From Zasmidium citrigriseum (Eukaryota; Ascomycota; Dothideomycetes; Mycosphaerellales; Mycosphaerellaceae): DNA of 12,654 bases. Numbering within the stretch: the stretch's first letter is position 1; the number at the start of each line of letters is the position of its first letter. Location of the stretch: assembly GCA_002786025.1 (NCBI GenBank), contig NHNW01000136.1, positions 1 through 12,654 on the forward strand, written 5' to 3'. The position numbers and the translations under genes are program-made. Of the stretch, positions 1-6,839 are shown in pieces. The notes under the pieces were generated by a model. It ran no database searches. It saw only the letters and a program-made list of their open reading frames with translations, and was not told the origin of the DNA.

Positions 1-1
1 C

Positions 2-370
2 GTTACCCTCTAAGACACCTTTATCCTCGTCCTCCTTAAATACTCTAAAGCTAATAAGAACTATAAAGGCGTTACTATTAGAATCGCGGCGATAGGCTCC
101 GCGATATACCCTATCTAATACCTTAAACGACTCTTTACGTACTAACCTCTTCCTCTATAAGCGCTACTATTTAATATCTCCTTATACGACGTCGAAGGTA
201 GACTAACCTAAAATAGCTACCTAAGAGTAGTAGTAGTAAATTAGTTTAGAGTAAGAGTTATAGAGTAAGGGTTTAGAAGCGATATTACTAGATATTTATT
301 AAGAAGAGGTAGCGTAGAAACTATAAGACGAAACGGCTACGTAGAGTACGAGATATAGCTTCTAGGCCGC
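2..370 (+). pseudogene. Tyrosine recombinase, catalytic-domain fragment (YR element 1)
   Basis: These 123 codons are in one frame with no indel and read as the middle and C-terminal catalytic domain of a DIRS/Ngaro-type tyrosine recombinase, which integrates the circular DNA form of such elements. The sequence shows a strand-region lysine motif (LKYSK, about residues 15-19) and the HxxR box. In that box the catalytic His codon is now TAT (293-295, Tyr) and the Arg codon AGA (302-304) is intact. The fragment ends in LLGR, where Trp should follow; the copia element begins there, and the Trp and nucleophile Tyr codons resume at 6279 after the insertion. Stops at several codons fit CAA, CAG or TGG hit by RIP. 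The first catalytic Arg lies off the left edge. The opposite-strand homologue 8839-9208 differs only by transitions. Confidence 0.85.
366..370. repeat. Target-site duplication, left copy (GCCGC)
   Basis: GCCGC directly abuts the first base of the 5' LTR and recurs at 6274-6278 directly after the 3' LTR. Five base pairs is the usual duplication length for Ty1/copia integrases. Removing the element and one copy joins the recombinase frame across Gly-Arg-(Trp), which confirms the boundaries. Confidence 0.93.
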
Positions 371-387
371 TATTAGAAGACTATAGA

Positions 388-437
388 GATCTAACGCCTA
401 TACGGGATCTAACGCCTATACGGATCTAACGCCTATA
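388..437 (+). repeat. Three short tandem repeats at the start of U3
   Basis: The 15-base unit gatctaacgcctata occurs at 388-402, 406-420 and 423-437, separated by 3 and 2 bases. The same triplication is present in the other two LTRs, with gcccata in place of gcctata in the 3' LTR. Repeats of this kind in U3 often act as upstream activating sites, but that role is inferred. Confidence 0.85.
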
Positions 438-470
438 GCCTTACTTAGTAAGTAAGGCTATAGGCGTTAG
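426..470. repeat. 45-nt near-perfect palindrome in U3
   Basis: Bases 426-447 are the exact reverse complement of 449-470, with a single central base at 448. As a foldback this is a stem of about 20 bp with a short loop. The equivalent palindrome lies at 5875-5919 in the 3' LTR and at 8739-8783 in the inverted LTR. Base changes between LTR copies fall symmetrically on both arms, as expected when RIP hits the same CpA site on both strands of a palindrome. Confidence 0.9.
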
Positions 471-486
471 GAAGTCACGTAACGGC

Positions 487-494
487 TTACGTAA
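487..494. promoter_or_regulatory. TTACGTAA palindrome in the LTR
   Basis: This is an exact palindromic bZIP-type site, the form bound by fungal Yap/AP-1-like factors. It is kept in all three LTRs (487-494, 5936-5943, 8715-8722). An adjacent CACGTG E-box is intact in two of them (5925-5930, 8728-8733) and is CACGTA here. A function is inferred from consensus only. Confidence 0.45.
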
Positions 495-726
495 TTATCT
501 GGAACCTTCCAGATGATTTGTCCCCCCGTAGGCTAGACCTAATCGGGAAGGCGCTATACCCAATTAGGATACTCGGCGTGGAACCTTCTAGCAGCTACCG
601 GAATTCATCGTAGTTGATTTCTAATCAATTGCTAATTAATTCCTAATTAATGTATTAACTGTATTCTATAAGATTCTATAAGACGTACGTATTAGTAATA
701 CGAACGTTCTAGATGCAATATCGTCG

Positions 727-736
727 TATATATAAG
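727..736 (+). promoter_or_regulatory. Predicted LTR TATA box
   Basis: TATATATAAG lies about 90 bp before the LTR end and is conserved in the other LTRs (6176-6185 and, on the minus strand, 8473-8482). It is the only strong TATA element in the LTR and would place transcription start, and hence the U3/R border, roughly around 755-770. Confidence 0.6.
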
Positions 737-824
737 GGTGTAAATAGTCTCGCTAGTTAGAAGAAATTCAAGCACTTCTCTTCTACTCTATACGACCCTC
801 CTACTTCCGCTACTCGTTTTAATA

Positions 825-839
825 GGTTATAAGCCCGGG
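825..839 (+). other. Primer binding site for initiator tRNA-Met (internal, anticodon-arm type)
   Basis: The bases directly after the 5' LTR (ggttataagcccggg) are complementary, apart from one TG-to-TA change, to the GGGCTCATAACC anticodon arm of eukaryotic initiator tRNA-Met. Drosophila copia and some fungal copia elements use such an internal half-tRNA primer in place of the 3' CCA end. The same sequence follows the LTR of the second copia element (8370-8384, minus strand). Confidence 0.75.
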
Positions 840-1404
840 TACTCTAGCCTAGACACTCGGCTATTAAATTCACCTATCGACGATACTAGGAATCGAACAC
901 CCCGCGCCTTACGACTACGATAATCCAATATTCGGCAAACCTTCCCTAAATCCCTATAGTCGCAATCTTAACTTTCGACTTAGTTTCGACAATAACACCT
1001 TTCAACGGCGATTACGCGACGAATACTAGTCGCGACAACTTTATATACGGCTTGTTTTACTCGTCTTAACGAGACCTTTCGATCTAGCTAGCGTTTGTAG
1101 TACTATAGCCTATATAGCGTTCGCTAGAAGGGGTGGAAGTTTGGAAAGTATTCGACTACTAATAAATAGCTTCCTTTTAAAAGTAGAAGACCCGTAGCCT
1201 ATACAGTCCCTATGGCGCCGTACCTAGGAGACTAGGAGTCCTACGGTTACTAGTAGTAGAAAACCTAAGACGGACCTACTAGTAAGCTACACTACTAATA
1301 GGTTAGGACCAAGAGAGGCTAAAAGAGGGTAGAGACCGATTAAGTAAGCCTGTTATTGCGCCTATTCTTCTGCTTTAAGAGACGCGTTCTACGACTTTAA
1401 CGCA
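840..1404 (+). other. Copia 5' leader, no gene
   Basis: This is the untranslated stretch between PBS and gag. No open frame of note is seen. It holds an antisense tRNA-like fragment at 888-926. Parts (roughly 870-1000 and 1211-1300) align to the second copia element only with indels and transversions, unlike the LTR just upstream. Confidence 0.6.
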
Positions 1405-2374
1405 ATGTCTCTAACTAACAAGACCTTCTCGTTCTCGCGCCTAAAGGGATAAGAGAACTACGAGATCTAGGCTCTAAGAATAGAGTCCTATCTTATCGAG
1501 AAGAGCCTATACGCCGCTCTAGAGGAGAACGGCGGCGCCAACGAGACTATAAATAAGAGAGCTCTTGCGGCGATTCGCCTAGCCTTAGAAGACGGTCCTT
1601 TACTTCAAATTTAAGGAGTCGGGGCCGTAAAAGAGGCATAGGATACTCTTAGATCCCTATACTCTTCTAGAGGATTCGCATCCGAGTTCCTAACGTGTAA
1701 GGAGCTATTTTAAACTACGCTTGAATCTAGCGGCGGCAAAATAGAGTCGTATCTTAATACGATCCGTTAGCTCTACGACCAGCTTAAGGCGAAGGGAATA
1801 GAGATCCCTAAGCAAGTTATAATCGCCTAGACCCTAAACAACCTAACGGAGGAATACGACGGCTTTATTACGACTATTTCATAAGTATACCGCGTAAATA
1901 AAGACGCATACTCGATTAAAAGCCTCTTTTCGAATCTTCTAGACGAATCCCGAAGGCACGAATCTAAAGAGAATTAAAACCTAGCTCTATGGATTCGAGA
2001 TCGGCTTCCTAAGAATAACAATAAGCCTAAACGTCTAGGAGATAAGGGTCCTAAGCCGCATTGTACCTACTGCGATAAAGAAGGACATAGGGAAGCAAAC
2101 TGCTTTAATAAGTTTCCCGATAAGGCACCTAAGTAGTAGAAGCCTACTAGGCTAGAAAATAAGAGCCGTAAAGAACGAGAAGAGAATAAAAACGCGCTCT
2201 ATACGGCTGTTCTAACGCGGGACGATAGAGATCTAGATATGGACAGAGATAGCGATTCTATAGTTAACGTTCTTAATATTAATACGTTTAATCTTTGTCC
2301 CGCGTCCCTAAAGCCTGAATTTGTCCTAGATTCTAGTGCAACGCGGCATATTGTTAACAAACGAGAGTATTTAT
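1405..2374 (+). pseudogene. gag: Copia gag with start of protease, copy 1 (RIP-degraded)
   Basis: The frame starts at ATG 1405 (MSLTNKTFSF...) and has the layout of copia Gag (UBN2/DUF4219-like): an N-terminal domain, a helical central part, then a basic stretch and one CCHC zinc knuckle at 2062-2103 (C-x2-C-x4-H-x4-C, all four ligands present). Gag packages the element RNA into cytoplasmic particles. The same frame runs on into the protease, whose active-site motif reads D-S-S-A-T (Asp codon 2329-2331); DSGAT with Gly changed by TG-to-TA is the expected ancestor. In-frame stops such as 1450-1452 fit CAA or CAG converted to TAA or TAG. The frame is lost near 2365-2375 and continues one frame over. 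Copy 2 has an equivalent gag on the minus strand at 6947-7823 with strong synonymous divergence. Confidence 0.85.
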
Positions 2375-5300
2375 AAGCGACTCGTTTGTTAATAGTCCTA
2401 TAACTATAAGGTGGGCAAATACTAGGACTATAGTGTCCTACGGAGTCGGTAACGTTAAAATCCGGTTTAACGATACTAATAAGGTCGTTATACTAGAGCG
2501 TTGCCTATTTGTGCCTAAATTCACAACTAATATAGTGTCTCTAGCACAATTAGACTCTAAAGGTGTCTATGCCTAGCTAAAATCCGGAAAGATAGAGATG
2601 TATTTAGGCGAAGAACCCCTAGCTAAGGCATTAAGGAAAGGTTCTTTATATCGTCTAGACGTTTCTATTCCTACTAGAAAAAGTAGGTACTCTAATAGCC
2701 TACTGTTTAGCGAGTCTAAAGACTTGTTAGCATTAGAAGGAGCGTCTAAAGCTCCTTTAGAGGGAGCTAAATCTCCCTTAGAGGGCGCGTCTAAAACGCC
2801 CTTAGAGGACACCTCTAAAGTGTCCTTAGAGGACGCCTATAAAGCGTCCTTAGAAGGCACCTCTAAAGTGCCTTTAGAAGACGCCTCTAAAGCGTCTTTA
2901 AGGAACGAGGTTTGGTATAAGAGGCTAGCATACGCGGGACCTAAGGCATTAGAATCCCTAGGCCTAAAAGGGTGTATAAATTGCGAGGTATATATACAAG
3001 CTAATAAAACTCGCACTATAAGCTATAAGCCTACGACTAAAGCTAACGCTTTCCTAGATAAGACAAGTTGCGATATATGCGGGCCTATAGAGCCTAAAAC
3101 GTATAAAGGGTATCGTTATTTTATCTCGTTTATAGATAATTAGTCTAGGTATATAGAAGCGAATTTAATGTCTAATAAGTCGGAAGCTTTTAATACTATT
3201 TCATTATATAAGACTCGTTCCGAGAATGCCTATAGTAACTCTAGTCTAAAGAGTCCTAGAATAAAGGTATTTAAGTCCGATAATGCGAAGGAATTAGTCT
3301 CTAAAAAGGTTGAGACTCTATTTAATAAAGACGGTGTAATTTATGAAACTAGTGCACCGTATACTCCTAAGCAAAACGGACTAATAGAGCGTCCTAATAG
3401 GACACTCTTAAACAAAGTACGGGCTATGTTAGTCGAATCTGGATTGCCTAAATAGCTTTGGGGAGAGGCTCTTAAAACGGCCGTATATATCTATAATAGG
3501 ACCCCACATTCTAGTCTAGGAATGAAATCGCCTTTTGAAGTTAAATACGGGTAGAAACCAGATCTATCGCACCTTAGAATCTTTAGTTCTATCGCCTACT
3601 ATCGACATTATAAGGTAAAGAAACTCGACTCTAGAGCTAGGAAAGCTATACTAGTAGGTTTCGGCCAAAACTAATATAAGCTTCTAGATTTAGAATCAAA
3701 GAAGCTAGTTTGGGCAAGAGACGTTACTATACTAGAAGGTGTCTTTCTAAGAGATATAACACCTAATTCTAAAGGCCTAGAAGTCGAGCATAGTGTCGAG
3801 AAAGAAGGCAGGCAATTGCAAGTCGAAATCGAAGGTGCTAGAAACTTTGAAGCTCAACCGGCCCAATTAGGCCTAGCGCCGGCCGAATCGGGACCGCGCT
3901 ATGCCCGATTAGGCAGTCTTAGCGAAGAACATTCTAGACATTCTGAAAATCTAGAGAATTAACTCCAGAATAAATTAAGACATGCATAACAACCCGTACA
4001 GCCTAATATAAGGACCCTAGAAGACGATAGCGAAATTAACGAACTAGCTCTTCTAGCAAACGTATCTAATCTAGAGGATCCTATTACCTTTGAAGACGCT
4101 ATACGCCTAGATAAGGAAGGCTAGACTAAGTCGATACAAAGCGAAATTAACGATTTAAATAAATTAAGAACTTAGGATCTAGTCGACCCGCCTAAAGATC
4201 GGAAAGTCCTTAAAGGGCGTTAGGTCTATAAGACTAAAAGAGATCCCTATAGGAAGCTTATAAAGCTAAAATCGCGGTGGGTCGTTAAAGGATTTAAACA
4301 AGTAGAAGGATTAGATTACGATTAAACCTTTAGTTGTACTTGTCGACCTGAAATATAGCGTGCTCTATTCTATAAGGCGGCCTATCTAGATTGGGAAATA
4401 CAACAATAGGACGTTAAACTAGCGTTCCCTAATTCGCCTATAGATAAAGAGATATATATAGAGCAGCCGTATAGATTTGAAGACCCTAATAACCGCGGAA
4501 AAGTATGTAGGCTAAATACAGCCTTATATAGACTTAAACAAGCCGCGCGACAATAGTATAGGCATTTAGCTAAGATACTGTCGCAATACGGCTTTAGCGT
4601 CTTGCCTAAAGACAACGGGGCGTTTATAAATAGAGAAACGGGTATAACTATCGTATGTCACGTTAATAACATACTAATTTTCGGACCTAAACTAGAAGAC
4701 ATTAGTACCCTTAAAGCAAACCTAAGTAAACATATAGAGGTTAGCGATCTAGGGGAAGTAAAGTACTATCTAGGGATTAAAATTACTCGAGATCGTCAAA
4801 ATAGAACTATTAAGCTATCACAATAAGGCTATCTCGAGAAGATCCTAAATAAGTATAATAAGAAAGGTCTAATACCCGTAACTACGCCTGCCGAAGTAGG
4901 TATCCGACTAGAAGCTAATAAGGAACCTACTAATCCTAACGAAACTAAGGAGTTTTAAAGGCAAATAGGCGCATTAATATATCTAGTAACAAAGACTAGG
5001 CCGGATATTGCTTATGCGACAAATTAATGCGCAAAATTTATGTCTAATCTAGACCAAACCCATTTTAGGGCGCTAAACCGAATTTGGAAGTATCTAAATA
5101 GTACCCTAGAACGATGTCTAGTATATAACACACAATCTACCTCCCTAGAACCCGAACTATACGGGTATTACGATGTAGATTAGGGGGGTGACTATACTAC
5201 TAGACGATCTACTACGGGATACGTATTCTTCCTAGGTAATAAAGCGCCTATTAGTTGGCGTTGTACGCTACAAAAGACAGTCGCATTATCTAGTTGTTAA

Positions 5301-5651
5301 GCGGAATATATAGCCTTAAGGGCAGCCATACAAGAAGCGCTTTTCCTAAAGGATATTTACGCTAGTCTAGGAATTAAAACTAGATAACAAGATCTTATTA
5401 GTACGGATAATTAATCCGCTATATAGCTCGCAAACAATCCTAAACATCACGACAAAACAAAACATATTAATATACAATATTACTTTGTACGGGAGTGTCT
5501 AGAGGACAAAATAATCTCTATTAGACACGTACCTACTAAAAAACAACTAGCCGACATCTTTACGAAGGCATTAGATACCTATAAGTTTAGGAGTTTATAC
5601 GAGAACCTATTCTAAAGGAATATAGGTGTTAGGGAGTCTAGGAGTACATAA
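2367..5651 (+). pseudogene. pol: Copia pol polyprotein: protease remainder, integrase, RT, RNase H (RIP-degraded)
   Basis: One reading frame, broken only by RIP-type stops, carries the copia pol domains in order. It starts with the rest of the protease, a hairpin-repeat linker (2737-2898) and GAG-pre-integrase (about 2904-3020; zinc His residues now Tyr in WYKRLAY, Cys pair CINC kept). Integrase follows, with catalytic Asp 3072-3074, Asp 3279-3281 and Glu 3387-3389 (QNGLIER) all intact. After a variable acidic linker (about 3740-4180) comes reverse transcriptase, with its first Asp at 4410-4412, ALYRLKQAARQ, and the YVDD box now His-Val-Asn-Asn (4659-4670). RNase H ends with HVPTKKQLADIFTKAL. 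The first catalytic RT Asp survives but both box aspartates are gone, each in a TG-to-TA context. The end is set at TAA 5649-5651; TAA 5613-5615 is likely a mutated CAA. The product would have reverse transcribed and integrated the element. Confidence 0.9.
2737..2898 (+). repeat. Array of seven 24-bp hairpin repeats inside pol
   Basis: Units start at 2737, 2761, 2782, 2806, 2830, 2854 and 2878, so the spacing is 24 bp with one 21-bp step. Each unit is a perfect 6-7 bp stem around a short loop, CTCTAAA in units 4, 6 and 7 and close variants elsewhere. The 5' arms are AAGGAGC, AGGGAG, AGGGCG, AGGACAC, AGGACGC, AAGGCAC and AAGACGC, each matched by its exact complement on the other side of the loop. 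Units are joined by a constant TTAGA/TTTAGA. In protein each unit gives eight residues of the type L-E-(G/D)-(A/T)-S-K-x-(P/S), between the protease and the GAG-pre-integrase domain. Confidence 0.92.
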
Positions 5652-5810
5652 AGGTCGACTATATAATGTCTAATAAGTATATAATAACTTAATTAAAGAG
5701 AGTCGTATACTAGGACATTTCTTAAAGGAATTAAAAAGAATCCTAAGTAGCTAAGGTAAGTAAACTAGCCTTCTATACCTAAACTAGTACCTAGAAACTA
5801 GAACTAGTTT
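5652..5810 (+). other. Copia 3' untranslated region
   Basis: A&T-rich spacer between the end of pol and the polypurine tract. No coding potential or RNA motif was recognised. Confidence 0.5.
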
Positions 5811-5819
5811 AGGGGGGTG
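5811..5819 (+). other. Polypurine tract (plus-strand primer site)
   Basis: aggggggtg lies immediately before the TG of the 3' LTR, the position where RNase H leaves the plus-strand primer in LTR retrotransposons. It is mostly G, with one T. Confidence 0.75.
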
Positions 5820-6273
5820 TGTTAGAAGACTATAGAGATCTAACGCCCATATAGGATCTAACGCCCATACGGATCTAACGCCCATAGCCTTGCTTAGTAA
5901 GCAAGGCTATGGGCGTTGGGAAGTCACGTGACGGCTTACGTAATGATCTGGAACCTTCCCAATGATTTGTCCCCCCGTAGGCTAGACCTAATCGGGAAGG
6001 CGCTATACCCGATTGGGATGCTCGGCGTGGAACCTTCTAGCAGCTACCGGAATTCATCGCAGTTAATTTCTAATCAATTGCTAATTAATTCCTAATCAAT
6101 GTGTCGACTATATTCTATAAGATTCTATAAGACGTACGTATTAGTAATGCAAACGTTCTAGATGCGATATCGTCGTATATATAAGGGTGTGAATAGTCTC
6201 GCTAGTTAGAAGAAATTCAAGCACTTCTCTTCTACTCTATACGACCCTCCTACTTCCGCTACTCGTTTTAATA
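5820..6273 (+). repeat. 3' LTR, copia copy 1
   Basis: A 454-bp LTR beginning TGTTAG and ending TTTTAATA, followed by GCCGC. It keeps many CpA and TpG sites that are TpA in the other two LTRs, so it is the least RIP-altered of the three. It has the 45-nt palindrome (5875-5919, one mismatch), CACGTG (5925-5930), TTACGTAA (5936-5943) and the TATA box (6176-6185). Near 5945 and 5960 it differs from both other LTRs by transversion-type changes, so it is not simply a less mutated version of the 5' LTR. Confidence 0.95.
6176..6185 (+). promoter_or_regulatory. Predicted TATA box of the 3' LTR
   Basis: TATATATAAG, equivalent to 727-736. In the 3' LTR it would drive transcription outward into the recombinase tail at 6276 and the downstream repeats, if it is active at all in this silenced region. 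Confidence 0.5.
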
Positions 6274-6278
6274 GCCGC
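6274..6278. repeat. Target-site duplication, right copy (GCCGC)
   Basis: Exact match to 366-370. The CGC at 6276-6278 repeats the Arg codon at 368-370 that the copia insertion split from its Trp. Confidence 0.93.
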
Positions 6279-6431
6279 TAGAAGTTAGACGCGTACAAGA
6301 GATATATTAAGACATCTTTAGCGGATATCCTCTAACTGTCGCTACGCGCATAGTCTAGCCAAACGTAGCCTACGCTATTGCTACTAACTAAGGGCGTAAG
6401 ATACCGCCGATTTGCAACTAAGAAGTTCTAA
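6276..6431 (+). pseudogene. Tyrosine recombinase, C-terminal tail with nucleophile Tyr (YR element 1)
   Basis: This continues the gene broken at 370. It reads R-stop-K-L-D-A-Y-K-R-Y-I, and the stop TAG (6279-6281) stands where tyrosine recombinases of this type have Trp (TGG to TAG). The second Tyr (TAT, 6303-6305) is in the position of the catalytic nucleophile. The frame goes on with RIP-type stops to about 6431. The true C-terminus is uncertain because it could be any of several TAA/TAG codons that may have been CAA/CAG. The B1 repeat begins 40 bp further on, so the gene ends at the 3' edge of the element, as in Ngaro-type elements. Confidence 0.8.
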
Positions 6432-6470
6432 TAGCTAGGCTGTCGCTTTAGGGGTTTGCTAGCCGTTTAG

Positions 6471-6576
6471 GCCCTCTACCTATACGCGATAGCGCGTAGG
6501 CTAGCCTAGCATACCCCCCCTTCGCTCCTTACCTTTATACTTACTTACTCCGATCGTAGTAACAATAGCGTATAAA
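6471..6576. repeat. B1: first copy of a 106-bp direct repeat
   Basis: It matches 6840-6945 in the same orientation with about five differences, all transitions in RIP contexts. It contains a run of seven C and an internal palindrome (tacgcgatagcgcgta). Its position just downstream of the recombinase, with a second copy 263 bp later, matches the B1 element of split direct repeats. Confidence 0.85.
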
Positions 6577-6839
6577 ACGTAAGCTTTATACGGCCTATTA
6601 CTATACGCTCTACCTTCGACCTTCTACTAACTTTACATAAACCGTTAGCGTACCTACCCGCCCTCCCTTACTATCTCATATAATATTATGCCCGTTTTGG
6701 ACGCTCGGCGCGAAACATTCTAGTAGGTGCTAGAAGGATTGCTAGTTAACAATAGAGTAACGATGGAACTGTCGCAATTGGCGCTAAAGGAGGTTCGCAA
6801 AAGTTGGGCTTTATATACTACTACCTGTACTAATTGCGG
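6577..6839. other. A2: spacer between the two 106-bp repeats
   Basis: These 263 bases have no convincing frame. By analogy with split-direct-repeat elements (A1-genes-B1-A2-B2) this should be a copy of the 5' terminal A1 sequence, which would lie left of the window. A 24-base block at 6703-6726 resembles a block of the copia LTR. A TATA-like tract (ttatatacta) is at 6811-6820. Confidence 0.5.

Larger units (their letters stand above)
371..824 (+). repeat. 5' LTR, copia copy 1
   Basis: Same 454-bp length as the LTRs at 5820-6273 and 8385-8838. It contains three tandem copies of a 15-base unit (388-402, 406-420, 423-437), a 45-base near-perfect palindrome (426-470), TTACGTAA (487-494), a second palindrome around 499-516 and a TATA box (727-736). 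Its first dinucleotide is TA instead of TG. It is more heavily mutated toward TpA than the 3' LTR, and it shares states with the 8385-8838 LTR that its own 3' LTR lacks. Confidence 0.95.
1..2276. repeat. Large inverted repeat, left arm
   Basis: It is the reverse complement of 6947-9208. Position 1 pairs with 9208 and 371 with 8838 without any indel. Across the copia leader and gag a net offset of 14 bp accumulates, so 2276 pairs with 6947. The arm reaches the left edge, so the repeat is likely longer. Similarity is about 98% in 1-370, about 97% in the LTR and clearly lower (by eye roughly 75-85%) in the leader and gag. Confidence 0.9.
371..6273 (+). mobile_element. Complete Ty1/copia LTR retrotransposon (copia copy 1)
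   Basis: The element has full architecture: 454-bp 5' LTR (371-824), PBS (825-839), leader, gag and protease (1405-2374), pol in the order integrase, reverse transcriptase, RNase H (2367-5651), polypurine tract (5811-5819), 454-bp 3' LTR (5820-6273) and a GCCGC duplication. Integrase before reverse transcriptase is diagnostic of copia (Pseudoviridae-type) elements. The LTRs follow a TG...CA rule: the 3' LTR starts TGTTA, and the 5' LTR start (TATTA) and both ends (TAATA) fit TGTTA...TAACA altered by RIP. Coding regions carry many RIP-type stops and at least one frameshift, so the element is non-autonomous. The two LTRs differ at about 28 sites by eye, which is more than either-strand RIP alone explains. 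Confidence 0.95.

Noticed and set aside
888..926. A functional tRNA gene on the minus strand
   Set aside because: Only about 39 bases, with no room for an anticodon arm and no acceptor stem pairing. It is kept only as a tRNA-like fragment in the findings.
2359..2380. Programmed -1 frameshift between gag and pol
   Set aside because: No canonical slippery heptamer was seen, and the break falls within the protease domain instead of at a domain border. A single-base deletion is simpler.
2573..2812. Minus-strand open frame of 79 codons with repeats
   Set aside because: It is the mirror of the palindromic hairpin array in pol. Because each unit is an inverted repeat, the reverse strand also reads as a repeat peptide.
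2737..2898. CRISPR-like array
   Set aside because: The repeats are contiguous with no spacers, lie in a eukaryotic retrotransposon coding frame, and have no cas context.
4382..4615. Minus-strand open frame of 77 codons
   Set aside because: It lies opposite conserved reverse transcriptase motifs of pol and resembles nothing itself. Its openness follows from the skewed base composition.
2598..4826. Three separate + strand ORFs (2598-3143, 3168-3455, 4602-4826) as independent genes
   Set aside because: All three are in the same frame and are pieces of one copia pol gene between RIP-type stop codons.
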